Shown: positions 52,145 through 63,975, counted from the stretch's first letter. The stretch: 64,000 bases of DNA from Aquihabitans sp. G128 (GCF_019048865.1 NZ_CP077604.1:3658001-3722000); one strand, 5' to 3'. A program made the numbers and translations. The notes: a model not told the origin generated them from the sequence alone.

Positions 52145-53317
52145 CCGCGATCACCGACCGCCAGAAGCTGGCCTACGCCAACGCCCAGGCCGCCGACGGG
52201 CGCGTGAACCTCGAAGTTCGAGACCGACGAGGGCATGACCCTCAACATGGGCCCGCAGCACCCGGCCACCCACGGCACCCTGCGCATCATCGTCAAGCTC
52301 GACGGCGAGCAGGTCGTGAACATCGAGCCGGTCATGGGCTACATGCACCGCGGCTACGAGAAGCTGACCGAGGTCCGCACGTACCCGCAGGTCACCACGC
52401 TGGTGAACCGCATCGACTGGCTGGGCAGCTTCGCCAACGAGGTCCCGTTCATCCTCGCCGCCGAGAAGCTGATGGACATCGAGGCCCCGCCTCGCGCCCA
52501 GTGGATCCGCACCGTGCTCTTCGAGATGTCGCGCATCGCCAACATCTCGCTGTTCGTGGGCGACATGGCCCTGCACATCGGCGCCATGACCGCCGCCTTC
52601 TACGCCTTCCGCGACCGGGAGTACGTCCTCAACCAGATCGAGGCCGTCACCGGTGGGCGCTTCCACCCGAACTTCGACCGCATCGGCGGCCTGAAGGACG
52701 ACCTCCCCAAGGGCTGGATCGCCGACACCAAGGCGTCCATGGACCGCATCCGGGACTTCTGCGACGAGATGGAGACCCTCGTCGAGGGCAACGAGATCTT
52801 CCAGATCCGGACCCGCGGCGTCGGCATCATCCCCGGCGACATCGCGCTGCAGTACGGCCTCTCGGGCGCCAACCTGCGCGCCAGCGGCGTCGACTGGGAC
52901 CTCCGCCGGGACGAGCCGGTGGGCCTGGCCTGGAACGAGGTCGACTGGAACGTCGTCACCCACCCCGACGGCGACTCCTTCGCCCGCTTCTGGGTGCGCC
53001 TCCAGGAGATCCGCGAGTCCACCAAGATCATCGACCAGCTGCTCGACGGGCTGCCGGCCGGGCCGATCATGGCCAAGGTGCCCCGCATCATCAAGGTGCC
53101 CGAGGGCGAGGCCTGGGTGGCCACCGAGAACCCGCTCGGCGAGATGGGCTACTACGTGGTCTCCAAGGGCGACCTCGGCCCGTTCCGGGTGAAGATCCGC
53201 ACCGCCTCGTTCAACAACGTGTCCATCGTGCCGTGGGTGTGCCGCGGCGTGTACGTGCCCGACGTCGTGACGATCCTGGCATCCCTGTACTTCATCCTCG
53301 GAGACATCGACCGGTGA
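52141..53317 (+). CDS. nuoD: complex I subunit D, set 2, altered quinone site, apparent +1 frameshift
   Basis: With one base removed at CTCGAAG (52210-52216), the product has 391 residues and reads [20 protein letters not shown] across the join. The quinone-site His is kept (H44, PATHG). The Tyr that hydrogen-bonds the quinone head in Thermus and mitochondria (RxDY) is Trp here: W93 in NRIDWLG, codon 52418-52420. At the NDUFAF7 methylation position it has R70 (YMHRGYEK), unlike set 1, which has Thr. The ending GDIDR is normal. It must form the Q-module without NADH subunits, and the altered pocket suggests a different quinone or a different binding mode. Confidence 0.9.
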
Positions 53318-54351
53318 TCAACGGCTTCATCCACCTCTCGTACTGGGAGGTGTCGATCCTGCGCACGGTCGGCATCCTGGCCGCCGTCCTGCTCCCCGCG
53401 GGCACGTTCGTCTACCTCTTCCTGTTCAAGATGGTGTCGTTCATGCAGAGCCGGCTCGGCCCCATGGAGGCCGGCCCGTTCGGCTCCATGCAGCTGCTGG
53501 CCGAGGTGGGCAAGTTCCTCCAGAAGGAGGACATCGTCCCCGAGCGGGCCGACAAGCGCCTGTTCAAGTTCGCCCCGTACCTCGTGGTCGGCACGGTGCT
53601 GCTGGTGTACCTGGCCGTGCCGTTCGGGCCGGACATGATCTTCGCCGACCTGCCCGGCGGCGTCTTCTACATCCTGGCCGTGTCGTCCATCAGCTCGCTC
53701 GGCGTGCTCATGGCCGGCTGGTCCTCGGCCAACAAGTACGCCCTCATCGGCGGCCTCCGCGCCGCCGGCCAGCTCATCGCCTACGAGCTGCCCATGGTCC
53801 TCGCCGTCATCGGCGTCGTGATCCAGGCCGGCACCATGAACCTCTCGGGCATCGTGGCCGCGCAGGCCTCCGGCTCGATCTTCGGCCTCGACTTCTTCGG
53901 CAACCCGTACCTGCTCACGCAGTTCGTGGCCTTCGCCATCTTCATGATCTCGGTCCAGGCCGAGCTCGGCCAGACGCCCTTCGACATGCCGATCGCCGAG
54001 TCCGAGCTCGTCACCGGCTACATCACCGAGTACTCCGGCCTCCGCTTCCTGCTGTTCTTCATCGGCGAGTTCGCCTCGGCCGGCGCCTTCGCCGCCGTGG
54101 CCGCCACCCTCTTCCTGGGCGGCTGGACCGTGCCGGCGGCGTGGACCGATCTCAACAGCAACTGGTTCAACCTGCTCGGCCCGCTGATCATGCTCACCAA
54201 GATGATGGTCCTCGCCGGCCTCATCTTCTTCGTGCGGTTCACCTTCCCCCGCTTCCGCGAGGACCAGCTCCAGAAGCTGGCGTGGACCGTGCTGATCCCG
54301 ATCTCGCTGGTCAACATCCTCGCCACCACCATCCTGAAGGTTGCGTTCTGA
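53314..54351 (+). CDS. nuoH: complex I subunit H, set 2
   Basis: A 345-residue eight-helix protein with [15 protein letters not shown] in place of the usual ERK-QNRIGPN block of set 1: the ERK triplet is absent and the loop is shortened. The next loop, [30 protein letters not shown], keeps the conserved acidic residues. GTG start overlaps nuoD by 4 bp. Confidence 0.94.
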   Translation: MINGFIHLSYWEVSILRTVGILAAVLLPAGTFVYLFLFKMVSFMQSRLGPMEAGPFGSMQLLAEVGKFLQKEDIVPERADKRLFKFAPYLVVGTVLLVYLAVPFGPDMIFADLPGGVFYILAVSSISSLGVLMAGWSSANKYALIGGLRAAGQLIAYELPMVLAVIGVVIQAGTMNLSGIVAAQASGSIFGLDFFGNPYLLTQFVAFAIFMISVQAELGQTPFDMPIAESELVTGYITEYSGLRFLLFFIGEFASAGAFAAVAATLFLGGWTVPAAWTDLNSNWFNLLGPLIMLTKMMVLAGLIFFVRFTFPRFREDQLQKLAWTVLIPISLVNILATTILKVAF

Positions 54352-54905
54352 TGGCACCGAAGCCCAAGGTCCCCGGCCTCCTCAAGGGCATGGGGGTCAC
54401 CTTCAACGAGATGACCCAGACCATCTGGCCCGGCGAAGGCATGAAGCGCTTCATGCAGCCGCCGTCGCCCGCCAAGGGCGCGGCCACGGTGCAGTACCCC
54501 CACGAGAAGGAGGCGCCGGCCCCTCGGGCGCGCGGCGTCATCGCCCTCAAGGAGGACAACTGCACGGTGTGCATGCTCTGCGCCCGCAGCTGCCCGGACT
54601 GGTGCATCTACATCGAGGGCCACAAGGAGAAGGCGCCGCCGCGCCGTCCCGGAGGCAAGGAGCGCACCGTCTCCGCGCTCGACCGCTTCGACATCGACTA
54701 CTCGCTGTGCATGTACTGCGGCATCTGCGTCGAGGTCTGCCCGTTCGAGGCCCTGTTCTGGTCGCCCGAGTTCGAGTACTCCGAGCCGCGCATCGCCGAC
54801 CTGCTCCACGACAAGGAGCGCCTCGGCGAGTGGATGGAGACCGTCCCGGACTTCGAGCCCTACGAGGCCGGCGCCGAGGTCAAGGCCAAGAAGGTGCCGC
54901 GCTGA
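54351..54905 (+). CDS. nuoI: complex I subunit I, set 2
   Basis: A 184-residue protein with two [4Fe-4S] motifs: [12 protein letters not shown] and [12 protein letters not shown]. Between them is a basic loop ([17 protein letters not shown]). The N-terminal 60 residues include [17 protein letters not shown], a membrane-surface helix. Without NuoG, this subunit would be the entry point for a donor such as ferredoxin. Confidence 0.94.
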   Translation: MAPKPKVPGLLKGMGVTFNEMTQTIWPGEGMKRFMQPPSPAKGAATVQYPHEKEAPAPRARGVIALKEDNCTVCMLCARSCPDWCIYIEGHKEKAPPRRPGGKERTVSALDRFDIDYSLCMYCGICVEVCPFEALFWSPEFEYSEPRIADLLHDKERLGEWMETVPDFEPYEAGAEVKAKKVPR

Positions 54906-55447
54906 TGGGCGGGCTCCTCCTCGCCGCCGCGGCGAACGCCGACGCCGGCGTCTACGTCGCCCAGAACGTGGCGTTCGGCATCATCGCTGCGCTCATGGTC
55001 TTCTCGGCCTTCCGCGTGGTCACCACCGACAACGTGGTGCACGCCGCCTTCTACCTCGTGATGGTGCTGGCCGGGGCCGCCGCCCAGTTCATCCTGCTGG
55101 GCGCCGAGTTCATCGCCATCACCCAGGTGCTCGTCTACATCGGCGCCATCGTGGTGCTGTTCCTCTTCGGCATCATGCTGACCAAGGCGCCCATGTCCGG
55201 CGAGGAGAAGCTCAGCCGCGACAACTGGGCGCTCGGCGCCCTCACCTCGGTGGTGCTGCTGGCCCTGCTCGGCTACGTCCTGGTCGACGGCTTCGGCAAG
55301 GACAAGCTCCCGGCGGACCTGCTTCCCACGCCCACCGCGGCGATCTCCGACGCCATCTTCGGCGGCTACCTGATCCCGTTCGAGGTCATCTCCTTGCTCC
55401 TGCTCGCCGCGCTCATCGGCGCCATCGTGATCGCCCGACGGGACTGA
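54905..55447 (+). CDS. nuoJ: complex I subunit J, set 2
   Basis: A 180-residue five-helix subunit with the family pattern [50 protein letters not shown]. One-base overlap with nuoI; nuoK starts 12 bp after the stop. Confidence 0.94.
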   Translation: MGGLLLAAAANADAGVYVAQNVAFGIIAALMVFSAFRVVTTDNVVHAAFYLVMVLAGAAAQFILLGAEFIAITQVLVYIGAIVVLFLFGIMLTKAPMSGEEKLSRDNWALGALTSVVLLALLGYVLVDGFGKDKLPADLLPTPTAAISDAIFGGYLIPFEVISLLLLAALIGAIVIARRD

Positions 55448-55459
55448 GGGGCCGCCGCC

Positions 55460-55759
55460 ATGTTCCTGAACCAGTTCCTCCTCCTCGCCGCCGTGCTCTT
55501 CTGCATCGGCGTGTACGGGGTCATCTCCCGTCGCAACGGCGTCATGGTCCTGATGTCGATCGAGCTCATCCTGAACTCGGTCAACATCAACCTGGTGGCC
55601 TTCAGCGCCATGACCGGCGCCGTCTCGGGCCAGGTGTTCGCCCTGTTCGTGATCGCCGTGGCCGCCGCCGAGGTGGGCGTCGGCCTGGCCATCGTGCTGG
55701 CGATCTTCCGCAACTACCGCAGCGTCGACCTCGATGACGTCGACCTGATGAAGGGCTGA
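55460..55759 (+). CDS. nuoK: complex I subunit K, set 2
   Basis: A 99-residue three-helix subunit. The buried Glu residues of the proton path are in VLMSIELILNSVNINLV and VAAAEVGVGLAIVLAIFR. Normal length. nuoL starts 4 bp after the stop. Confidence 0.94.
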   Translation: MFLNQFLLLAAVLFCIGVYGVISRRNGVMVLMSIELILNSVNINLVAFSAMTGAVSGQVFALFVIAVAAAEVGVGLAIVLAIFRNYRSVDLDDVDLMKG

Positions 55760-55763
55760 GGCA

Positions 55764-58027
<2,264 letters not shown>

Positions 58028-58028
<1 letters not shown>

Positions 58029-58090
58029 TGCGCCACGACCCGAAGAAGATGTTGGATCGCAAGTTGATGACGAGGGAGTCGCAACCGTGA
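58028..58090 (+). CDS. 20-residue ORF bridging nuoL and nuoM, set 2
   Basis: ATG 58028 overlaps the nuoL stop (TGATG) and opens a 20-codon basic ORF (MRHDPKKMLDRKLMTRESQP) whose TGA overlaps the nuoM GTG as GTGA. It fills the only spacing over 55 bp inside this part of the operon. It may be a coupling ORF that carries ribosomes from nuoL to nuoM, or chance. No function for the peptide is suggested. Confidence 0.35.
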
Positions 58091-59640
58091 AGGACCTGCT
58101 CAACGGCTGGGGGCCCACCGCCGCCGTGTTCCTGCCCCTGGTGGGAGCCGCGGTGCTGTTGGCGATCCCGAAGTCCGAGGAGACCCTGCACAAGGTGGTG
58201 GCCCTGGTCACCAGCCTGGCGGTCTTCGTCGTCGGGGTCGGCCTGCTGGCCACCTTCGACTACGACAAGTCCGCCAAGATGCAGTTCCTCGTCGACAAGA
58301 CGTGGATCGAGATGATCAACAGCCGCTACATCGTGGCCATCGACGGGATCTCGCTCCCGCTGATCGCCCTCACGGTGTTCGTGGTGCCGCTGGTGATCAT
58401 CTACTCGTGGAACCACTTCCCCGAGCCGCACAACCCGAAGGCGTTCCTCACGCTGATCCTGGTGCTGGAGACCGGCATGGTCGGCACCTTCGTGGCCCAG
58501 GACCTGCTGCTCTTCTTCGTCTTCTTCGAGCTCGTGCTGCTGCCGATGTACTTCATGATCGGCGTCTTCGGCGGCGAGCAGCGCAAGTACGCCTCGCTGA
58601 AGTTCTTCCTCTACACCGCCTTCGGCTCGGCGCTCATGATCGTGTCGATCCTGGCCACGTACTTCCTCTCGCCCAAGGTGAACATCGACGGCGTGATGCA
58701 GCACACCTTCTCGATGATCGAGCTGTCGAACTGGGCCGGCTCCGGCCTGGCCAAGGGCACGGCCATCCTGATCTTCGGCGGCTTCTTCATGGGCTTCGGC
58801 ATCAAGGTGCCGATGTTCCCCTTCCACACCTGGCTGCCCGACGCCCACACCCAGGCCCCCACCCAGGGCTCGGTCATCCTGGCCGCCGTGCTGCTCAAGC
58901 TCGGCACCTACGGCTTCGTGCGCATCGCCATCCCGATCCTGCCCGTGGGCGCGGTCTGGTGGGCGCCGATCATCGGCGGCCTGGCCGTCATCGGCATCAT
59001 CTACGGCGCCCTCGGCTGCCTCGCCCAGACCGACATGAAGCGGCTCATCGCCTTCTCCTCGGTGGCCCACATGGGCTACGTCATGCTGGGCATCTCCACG
59101 CTGACGAGCTTCGGCATCAACGCCGCCATCTTCGGCATGGTCGCCCACGGCCTCATCACCGGCATGCTGTTCTTCCTCGCCGGCTCGGTGAAGGACCGCT
59201 TCCACACCCTCGAGATCAAGCGCCTCGGCGGCCTGCTCCTGCAGGCCCCCCGCATGGGCTGGCTCCTGGCCTTCTCCTGCATGGCGTCGCTCGGCCTGCC
59301 CGGCCTCGCCGGGTTCTGGGGCGAGTTCCCGGCCATCCTCTCGGCCTACAGCCCGGCCGACGGCCTCAACGTGCCGCTGTTCCGGTTCTTCATGGTGGTC
59401 GCCGCCATCGGCACCGTGTTCGCCGCCGGCTACCTCCTCTGGCTGCTCCAGCGGGTGGCCTTCGGCACGCCCACCGAGGAGTTCGAGGACGAGCACATCC
59501 ACGACATGCACCTCACCGACTACCTCGCGTGGTCGCCGATGATCATCCTCATCGTGGTGCTCGGCGTGTACCCGAACCTGTTGTTCAAGATCACCGACGG
59601 CGCCGTGATCCACAGCCTCAGCCACATCGCGGGTCACTGA
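58087..59640 (+). CDS. nuoM: complex I subunit M, set 2
   Basis: A 517-residue NuoM (ND4). Key blocks: FFELVLLPMYFMIGVFG (key Glu), KVPMFPFHTWLPDAHTQAPTQGSVILAAVLLKLGTYGF (key Lys) and DMKRLIAFSSVAHMGYVMLG. It lacks the charged C-terminal tail of set 1. GTG start, coupled to the small ORF before it. Confidence 0.95.
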   Translation: MKDLLNGWGPTAAVFLPLVGAAVLLAIPKSEETLHKVVALVTSLAVFVVGVGLLATFDYDKSAKMQFLVDKTWIEMINSRYIVAIDGISLPLIALTVFVVPLVIIYSWNHFPEPHNPKAFLTLILVLETGMVGTFVAQDLLLFFVFFELVLLPMYFMIGVFGGEQRKYASLKFFLYTAFGSALMIVSILATYFLSPKVNIDGVMQHTFSMIELSNWAGSGLAKGTAILIFGGFFMGFGIKVPMFPFHTWLPDAHTQAPTQGSVILAAVLLKLGTYGFVRIAIPILPVGAVWWAPIIGGLAVIGIIYGALGCLAQTDMKRLIAFSSVAHMGYVMLGISTLTSFGINAAIFGMVAHGLITGMLFFLAGSVKDRFHTLEIKRLGGLLLQAPRMGWLLAFSCMASLGLPGLAGFWGEFPAILSAYSPADGLNVPLFRFFMVVAAIGTVFAAGYLLWLLQRVAFGTPTEEFEDEHIHDMHLTDYLAWSPMIILIVVLGVYPNLLFKITDGAVIHSLSHIAGH

Positions 59641-59642
59641 TC

Positions 59643-61172
59643 GTGCTGGCTCCCGTCCTCGCCGCCTCCTCGGGGTTCACCTCCCCGCACGTCGACTGGC
59701 ACGCGCTCGCGCCCGAGATCATCCTCGTGGGCACGATCGTCGTGGCCTTGCTGATCGACCTGTTCACCGAGGACCACAACAAGGGCCTCGTGTCCAGCGT
59801 GGTGGGGCTCGGCATGCTGGCGTCGTTCATCCCGCTCATCACCCTGGGGCTCGACAACCACGAGCGGGTCATGTTCGGCGGGGCCTACGTGGTCGACGAC
59901 TTCGCCTTGGTGCTCAAGGGGCTGTTCCTGGTGGCCGGCTACCTCACGGTGCTGCTCTCCACCAACACCATCGCCGAGGGCGACTACCACGAGGGCGAGT
60001 ACTACCTGCTGCTGCTCTCGAGCGTGCTGGGCATGACCTTCATGGCCAGCGCCCGGGACCTCATCTCGATCTTCGTGGCGCTGGAGATGCTCTCGATCCC
60101 GGCCTACCTGCTGGCGTCGTGGCGCAAGCGCACCCAGACCGGCATCGAGGCCGGCATGAAGTACTACCTGATGGGCGTGTTCGCCACGGCCGTCATGCTC
60201 TACGGCATGTCGCTCATCTTCGGCGGCACGGGCTCCACCCTGCTGACCGACGTCGGCGCCGCGGTGAACGGCTCGTTCGGTCAGGAGCCGGTGGCCGTGC
60301 TCGGCATCGTCTTCGTGATCGTCGGCTTCGCCTTCAAGGTCTCGGCGGTGCCGTTCCACAACTGGGCCCCGGACACCTACGAAGGCGCCCCCACCCCGGT
60401 GACCGCCTTCCTGTCGGTGGCCTCCAAGACCGCCGGGTTCGTGGCCATCCTGCAGCTGGTGTTCCTCGGCTTCTTCAACCGCAGCGACACCATCCGCCCG
60501 TTCATGTTCGTGCTGGCCGTGCTGACCATGACGGTGGGCAACGTGATCGCCCTGCGCCAGACCAACGTGGTGCGCCTGTTCGCCTACTCCTCGGTGGCCC
60601 AGGCCGGCTTCATCCTGGCTCCGCTGGCCGTCATCTCCAGCAACCACCCCGACCGCGCCGCCGACATCCTGTCGTCGATCGTGCTGTACCTGATCGTGTA
60701 CACGATCATGAACCTCGGGGCGTTCGCGGTGATCATCACGGTGAGCCGCCGCACCCAGTCGGGCGAGATCACCAGCTGGGCCGGCCTGTTCACCTACGCC
60801 CCCGGGCTCGCGGTGGCCATGGGCGCCTTCCTCTTCGGCCTCGGCGGCATCCCGCCGGCAGCCGGCTGGTTCGCCAAGTTCCAGCTGTTCAACGCCGTGG
60901 TGGGCGCCGGCACCCCGTCGGCCTACGCGCTCGGCGTGATCATGGCCGCCAACTCGGTCATCTCGCTGGCGTACTACCTCGGCCTCATGCGGACGATGTT
61001 CATGGACGATCCGGTCGACGGCGACGTCACGCCGGTCAAGATCCCGGTGCCCCTGCGGGCGGCGGTCGTGCTCACGGGCGTGGCCACGATCCTGCTCGGC
61101 GTGCTGCCGTTCCTGGTGTCCGACATCGCCGACGGCGCCACCTTCGTCACCGCCTACCTGCCCGGCAAGTAG
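59643..61172 (+). CDS. nuoN: complex I subunit N, set 2
   Basis: A 509-residue NuoN (ND2). Blocks: FVALEMLSIPAYLLASW (key Glu), GFAFKVSAVPFHNWAPDTYEGAPTPVTAFLSVASKTAGFVAIL and VVRLFAYSSVAQAGFILAPL. The GTG at 59643 follows the nuoM stop by 2 bp; the frame is open upstream but has no better start. The last pump gene of set 2. Confidence 0.95.
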   Translation: MLAPVLAASSGFTSPHVDWHALAPEIILVGTIVVALLIDLFTEDHNKGLVSSVVGLGMLASFIPLITLGLDNHERVMFGGAYVVDDFALVLKGLFLVAGYLTVLLSTNTIAEGDYHEGEYYLLLLSSVLGMTFMASARDLISIFVALEMLSIPAYLLASWRKRTQTGIEAGMKYYLMGVFATAVMLYGMSLIFGGTGSTLLTDVGAAVNGSFGQEPVAVLGIVFVIVGFAFKVSAVPFHNWAPDTYEGAPTPVTAFLSVASKTAGFVAILQLVFLGFFNRSDTIRPFMFVLAVLTMTVGNVIALRQTNVVRLFAYSSVAQAGFILAPLAVISSNHPDRAADILSSIVLYLIVYTIMNLGAFAVIITVSRRTQSGEITSWAGLFTYAPGLAVAMGAFLFGLGGIPPAAGWFAKFQLFNAVVGAGTPSAYALGVIMAANSVISLAYYLGLMRTMFMDDPVDGDVTPVKIPVPLRAAVVLTGVATILLGVLPFLVSDIADGATFVTAYLPGK

Positions 61173-61204
61173 CCCGGCCGGCTGGCCGTCGGCTCGGTGC
61201 ACCG

Positions 61205-62281
61205 GTGAACGAGCTCGAGGCGATCCTAGTCGAGCACCTCGTCGCCCACGGGCCCATCGGCTTCGACGAGTACGTCGACCACGCGCTGTACACGCCGGAC
61301 CTGGGCTTCTACGCCGCAGGCGGCGGCGCGGGCCGCCGTCGGGACTTCCTGACCAGCCCCGAGGTCGGCCCGCTGTTCGGCGCGGTGCTGGCCGGCGCGC
61401 TCGACTCCTGGTGGGACGAGCTCGGCTGTCCGGACCCGTTCCCGGTGGTCGAGGCCGGCGCGGGGCCGGGAACGCTGGCCCGCACCATCCTGGCCGCCGG
61501 GCCCCGCTGCGCTTCGGCGCTGTCGCTCGTGCTCGTGGAGGCCGCCGAGGTGCAGTGGTCCACCCACCCGGCCGGCGTGTCCAGCCGGACCGACCTGCCG
61601 GCGCCCGGCGAGCTCGGCACCGGCCCCGTGGTGGTGCTGGCCAACGAGCTGCTCGACAATCTCCCGTTCGGCCTGGTGGAGCTGGCCGACGGCGGCTGGT
61701 GCGAGGTGGCCGTCGCGGCCAGCGGCACCGAGGGCCCGGCGGGCTCCGGTCGCCTCGTCGAGGTCCTCGTCCCGCTCGAGCCCCGCCGCGCCGCCTGGTG
61801 CTGGGGCAAGGCCGGGCGCGACGCCGCCGTCGGCACCCGCCTCCCGGTCCAGGCCGCGGCGGCCGGGTGGCTCGACGACGCCCTCGAGCTGGCGGCCGGC
61901 GGCCGGGTGGTGGTCATCGACTACGCCGCCACCACCCGGGAGCTGGCCCGGCGCCCGTGGACCGAGTGGGTGCGCACCTACGCCGCCCACGGCCGCGGCG
62001 CCGACCCGCTGCGCGACCCCGGCTCGTGCGACATCACCGTCGAGGTCGCCGTCGACCAGCTGGCGACGGTGGCCGAGCCCGACCGGGACCGGGACCAGGC
62101 CACGTTCCTGCGGGCCCACGGCATCGACGCCCTGGTGGCCGAGGGCGCCGCCCGCTGGCGCGAGCTCGGCGCCGCCGGCGGCCTCCCCGCCATCGCCGGC
62201 CGCAGCCGCGTCCACGAGGCCGACGCCCTCACCGACCCCACCGGCCTCGGCGCCTTCCGCGTCCTGGAGTGGCACGCCTGA
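61205..62281 (+). CDS. MidA/NDUFAF7-type protein arginine methyltransferase, likely complex I assembly factor
   Basis: A 358-residue class I methyltransferase of the DUF185 (MidA) family. Family blocks: GPIGFDEYVDHALYTPDLGFY, RRDFLTSPEVGPLFGAVLA, the SAM loop VVEAGAGPGTLARTIL, VVLANELLDNLPFGLVE and GRVVVIDYAATTREL. The human and Dictyostelium members act in complex I assembly; human NDUFAF7 dimethylates an Arg of NDUFS2, the homologue of NuoD. The gene lies 32 bp after nuoN of set 2, whose NuoD has that Arg (R70), whereas set 1 NuoD has Thr. So set 2 NuoD is the probable substrate; this is inference. GTG 61205 gives the family start. Confidence 0.88.
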   Translation: MNELEAILVEHLVAHGPIGFDEYVDHALYTPDLGFYAAGGGAGRRRDFLTSPEVGPLFGAVLAGALDSWWDELGCPDPFPVVEAGAGPGTLARTILAAGPRCASALSLVLVEAAEVQWSTHPAGVSSRTDLPAPGELGTGPVVVLANELLDNLPFGLVELADGGWCEVAVAASGTEGPAGSGRLVEVLVPLEPRRAAWCWGKAGRDAAVGTRLPVQAAAAGWLDDALELAAGGRVVVIDYAATTRELARRPWTEWVRTYAAHGRGADPLRDPGSCDITVEVAVDQLATVAEPDRDRDQATFLRAHGIDALVAEGAARWRELGAAGGLPAIAGRSRVHEADALTDPTGLGAFRVLEWHA

Positions 62282-62296
62282 CCCACCCTCCCCGCC

Positions 62297-62351
62297 GGAA
62301 CGTTGGGTCCCAGGCCCACGCGCGCACGGGTGTGGCACCCGAAGTTCGAGG
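62297..62351. repeat. 55-bp palindromic repeat, copy 1 (imperfect)
   Basis: This copy differs from copy 2 at three positions (52 of 55 identical). Those changes leave its two arms (GAACGTTGGGTCCCA and TGGCACCCGAAGTTC) with three mismatches, so its hairpin is weaker. It begins 16 bp after the MidA-type gene. Confidence 0.85.
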
Positions 62352-62370
62352 GGGGCGCGGCCACCACCTC

Positions 62371-62425
62371 GGAACTTTGGGTCCCAGGCCCACGCGCGCA
62401 CGGGTGTGGGACCCAAAGTTCGAGG
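62371..62425. repeat. 55-bp palindromic repeat, copy 2 (perfect arms)
   Basis: Direct repeat of copy 1, 74 bp further on. Its arms GAACTTTGGGTCCCA and TGGGACCCAAAGTTC are perfectly complementary over 15 bp around a 20-nt loop that itself has CCC...GGG. It lies between convergent genes, 45 bp from the catalase stop. It may act as a two-way transcription stop or be a REP/MITE-like element. Confidence 0.85.
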
Positions 62426-62469
62426 AGAGGGGGACGGACGGGGGAGGAGGGCGCGGCCCCCCCCCGGGG

Positions 62470-63975
62470 TCAGAAGCCGGCGGTCTTCTCGGGGACGTTG
62501 GCCGCGGGGTCGGCCAGGGCGCCGGAGCGGAGGTCCTTCACCGCCGCCTCGACGCGGGCGCCGTACTCGGCGTCGGCGTTGCGGAAGTTGGCGACGGCCC
62601 GCTCGATGATGTCGTCGCGGGAGACCTGGGCCAGCGAGCCGGCGATGTTGTCGACCAAGCGGTCCTTGGCGTCGGCGTCGAGGAGCCGGTAGAGGTCGCC
62701 GGCCTGGCGGAAGTCGTCGTCGTCGGCGTGGTGCTCGTACGCGAAGTGGCCGCTGCCGCCGTCGGAGGCCAGCGGGGCGTAGAGCTCCTGGCCGGTCTCG
62801 ACCGGGCCGTCGAACGAGTTGGGCTCGTAGTTCTTGCTGCCGCCGCCGTTGTCGGTGAACTGCATGATGCCGTCGCGGCGGTAGTTGGCGACGGTGGCCC
62901 GCTTGGCCGAGTTCACCGGCAGCAGGTTGGCGTTGCCCGTGAGGCGGTACCGGTGGGCGTCGCCGTAGGCGAACAGCCGGCCCTGGAGCATCTTGTCCGG
63001 CGAGGGACCGATGCCCGGCACGAAGTGCGCCGGGTTGAACGCCGACTGCTCCACCTCGGCGAAGTAGTTCTCCGGCCAGCGGTTCAGGGTCATCGTGCCG
63101 ACCTTGATGCGGGGGTAGTCCTTCTGCGACCAGACCTTGGTGAGGTCGAACGGGTTGAAGCGGTAGGTGGCGGCGTCGGCCAAGGGCATGATCTGCACCT
63201 CGACGCTCCAGCTGGGGAACTCGCCGGCCTCGATCGAGGTGCGGAGGTCCTGGAGGTGGGCTTCGGGGTTGCGCCCGCCGACCTCTTCGGCCTCGGCGTT
63301 GGTGAAGTAGCCGATGCCCTGGTTGGTCTTGAAGTGGTACTTCACCCAGACGGCCTCGCCCTCGGCGTTCACCCACTGGAAGGTGTGGGAACCGAAGCCG
63401 TCCATGTGGCGCACGGAGCTGGGGCGACCCCGGTCGCCGAAGAGCCACGTGAACTGGTGGGTGGTGGCGGGGTGGAGGCCGAAGAAGTCCCAGACGTTGT
63501 CGGGCTCCTGCTGGTTGGTGCGGGGGTCGTACTTCTGCGAGTGGATGAAGTCGGGGAACTTGATGGCGTCGCGGATGAAGAAGATCGGGGTGTTGTTGCC
63601 CACCAGGTCGTAGTTGCCGTCCTCGGTGTAGAACTTCAGCGCGAAGCCCCGCGGGTCCCGGGCCGTGTCCGGGGCGCCCTTGGAGCCGGCGACGGTGGAG
63701 AAGCGGGCGAAGACCTCGGTCTTGGCGCCGGGCTGGAACAGCTTGGCCTTGGTGTACCGGCTGACGTCTTCGGTCACCTCGAGCTCGCCGTAGGCGGCGA
63801 TGCCCACGGCGTGCACGATGCGCTCGGGGATCTGCTCCCGGTTGAAGTGGGCCAGCTTCTCGATCAGGTGGTGGTCCTGGAGCAGCACCGGGCCGCCGGC
63901 GCCGGCGGTCTCCGAGTGCTGGTTGTCGGTGACCGGCGTGCCGGTCTCGGTGGTGAGGGTGGGGCGCTCGCTCAT
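62470..63975 (-). CDS. katA: monofunctional heme catalase
   Basis: A 501-residue catalase that breaks hydrogen peroxide into water and oxygen. The distal His is in [15 protein letters not shown]; the following residues differ from the common HAKGxGAxG. The catalytic Asn is in [21 protein letters not shown], and the heme-ligand Tyr region is [15 protein letters not shown]. The size places it with small-subunit catalases. ATG 63975 is chosen because GGAG stands about 8 nt before it; ATG 63984 would leave no spacing. Convergent with the MidA-type gene; the promoter lies beyond the window edge. It plausibly protects the respiratory chain from peroxide. Confidence 0.94.
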   Translation of the reverse strand: MSERPTLTTETGTPVTDNQHSETAGAGGPVLLQDHHLIEKLAHFNREQIPERIVHAVGIAAYGELEVTEDVSRYTKAKLFQPGAKTEVFARFSTVAGSKGAPDTARDPRGFALKFYTEDGNYDLVGNNTPIFFIRDAIKFPDFIHSQKYDPRTNQQEPDNVWDFFGLHPATTHQFTWLFGDRGRPSSVRHMDGFGSHTFQWVNAEGEAVWVKYHFKTNQGIGYFTNAEAEEVGGRNPEAHLQDLRTSIEAGEFPSWSVEVQIMPLADAATYRFNPFDLTKVWSQKDYPRIKVGTMTLNRWPENYFAEVEQSAFNPAHFVPGIGPSPDKMLQGRLFAYGDAHRYRLTGNANLLPVNSAKRATVANYRRDGIMQFTDNGGGSKNYEPNSFDGPVETGQELYAPLASDGGSGHFAYEHHADDDDFRQAGDLYRLLDADAKDRLVDNIAGSLAQVSRDDIIERAVANFRNADAEYGARVEAAVKDLRSGALADPAANVPEKTAGF

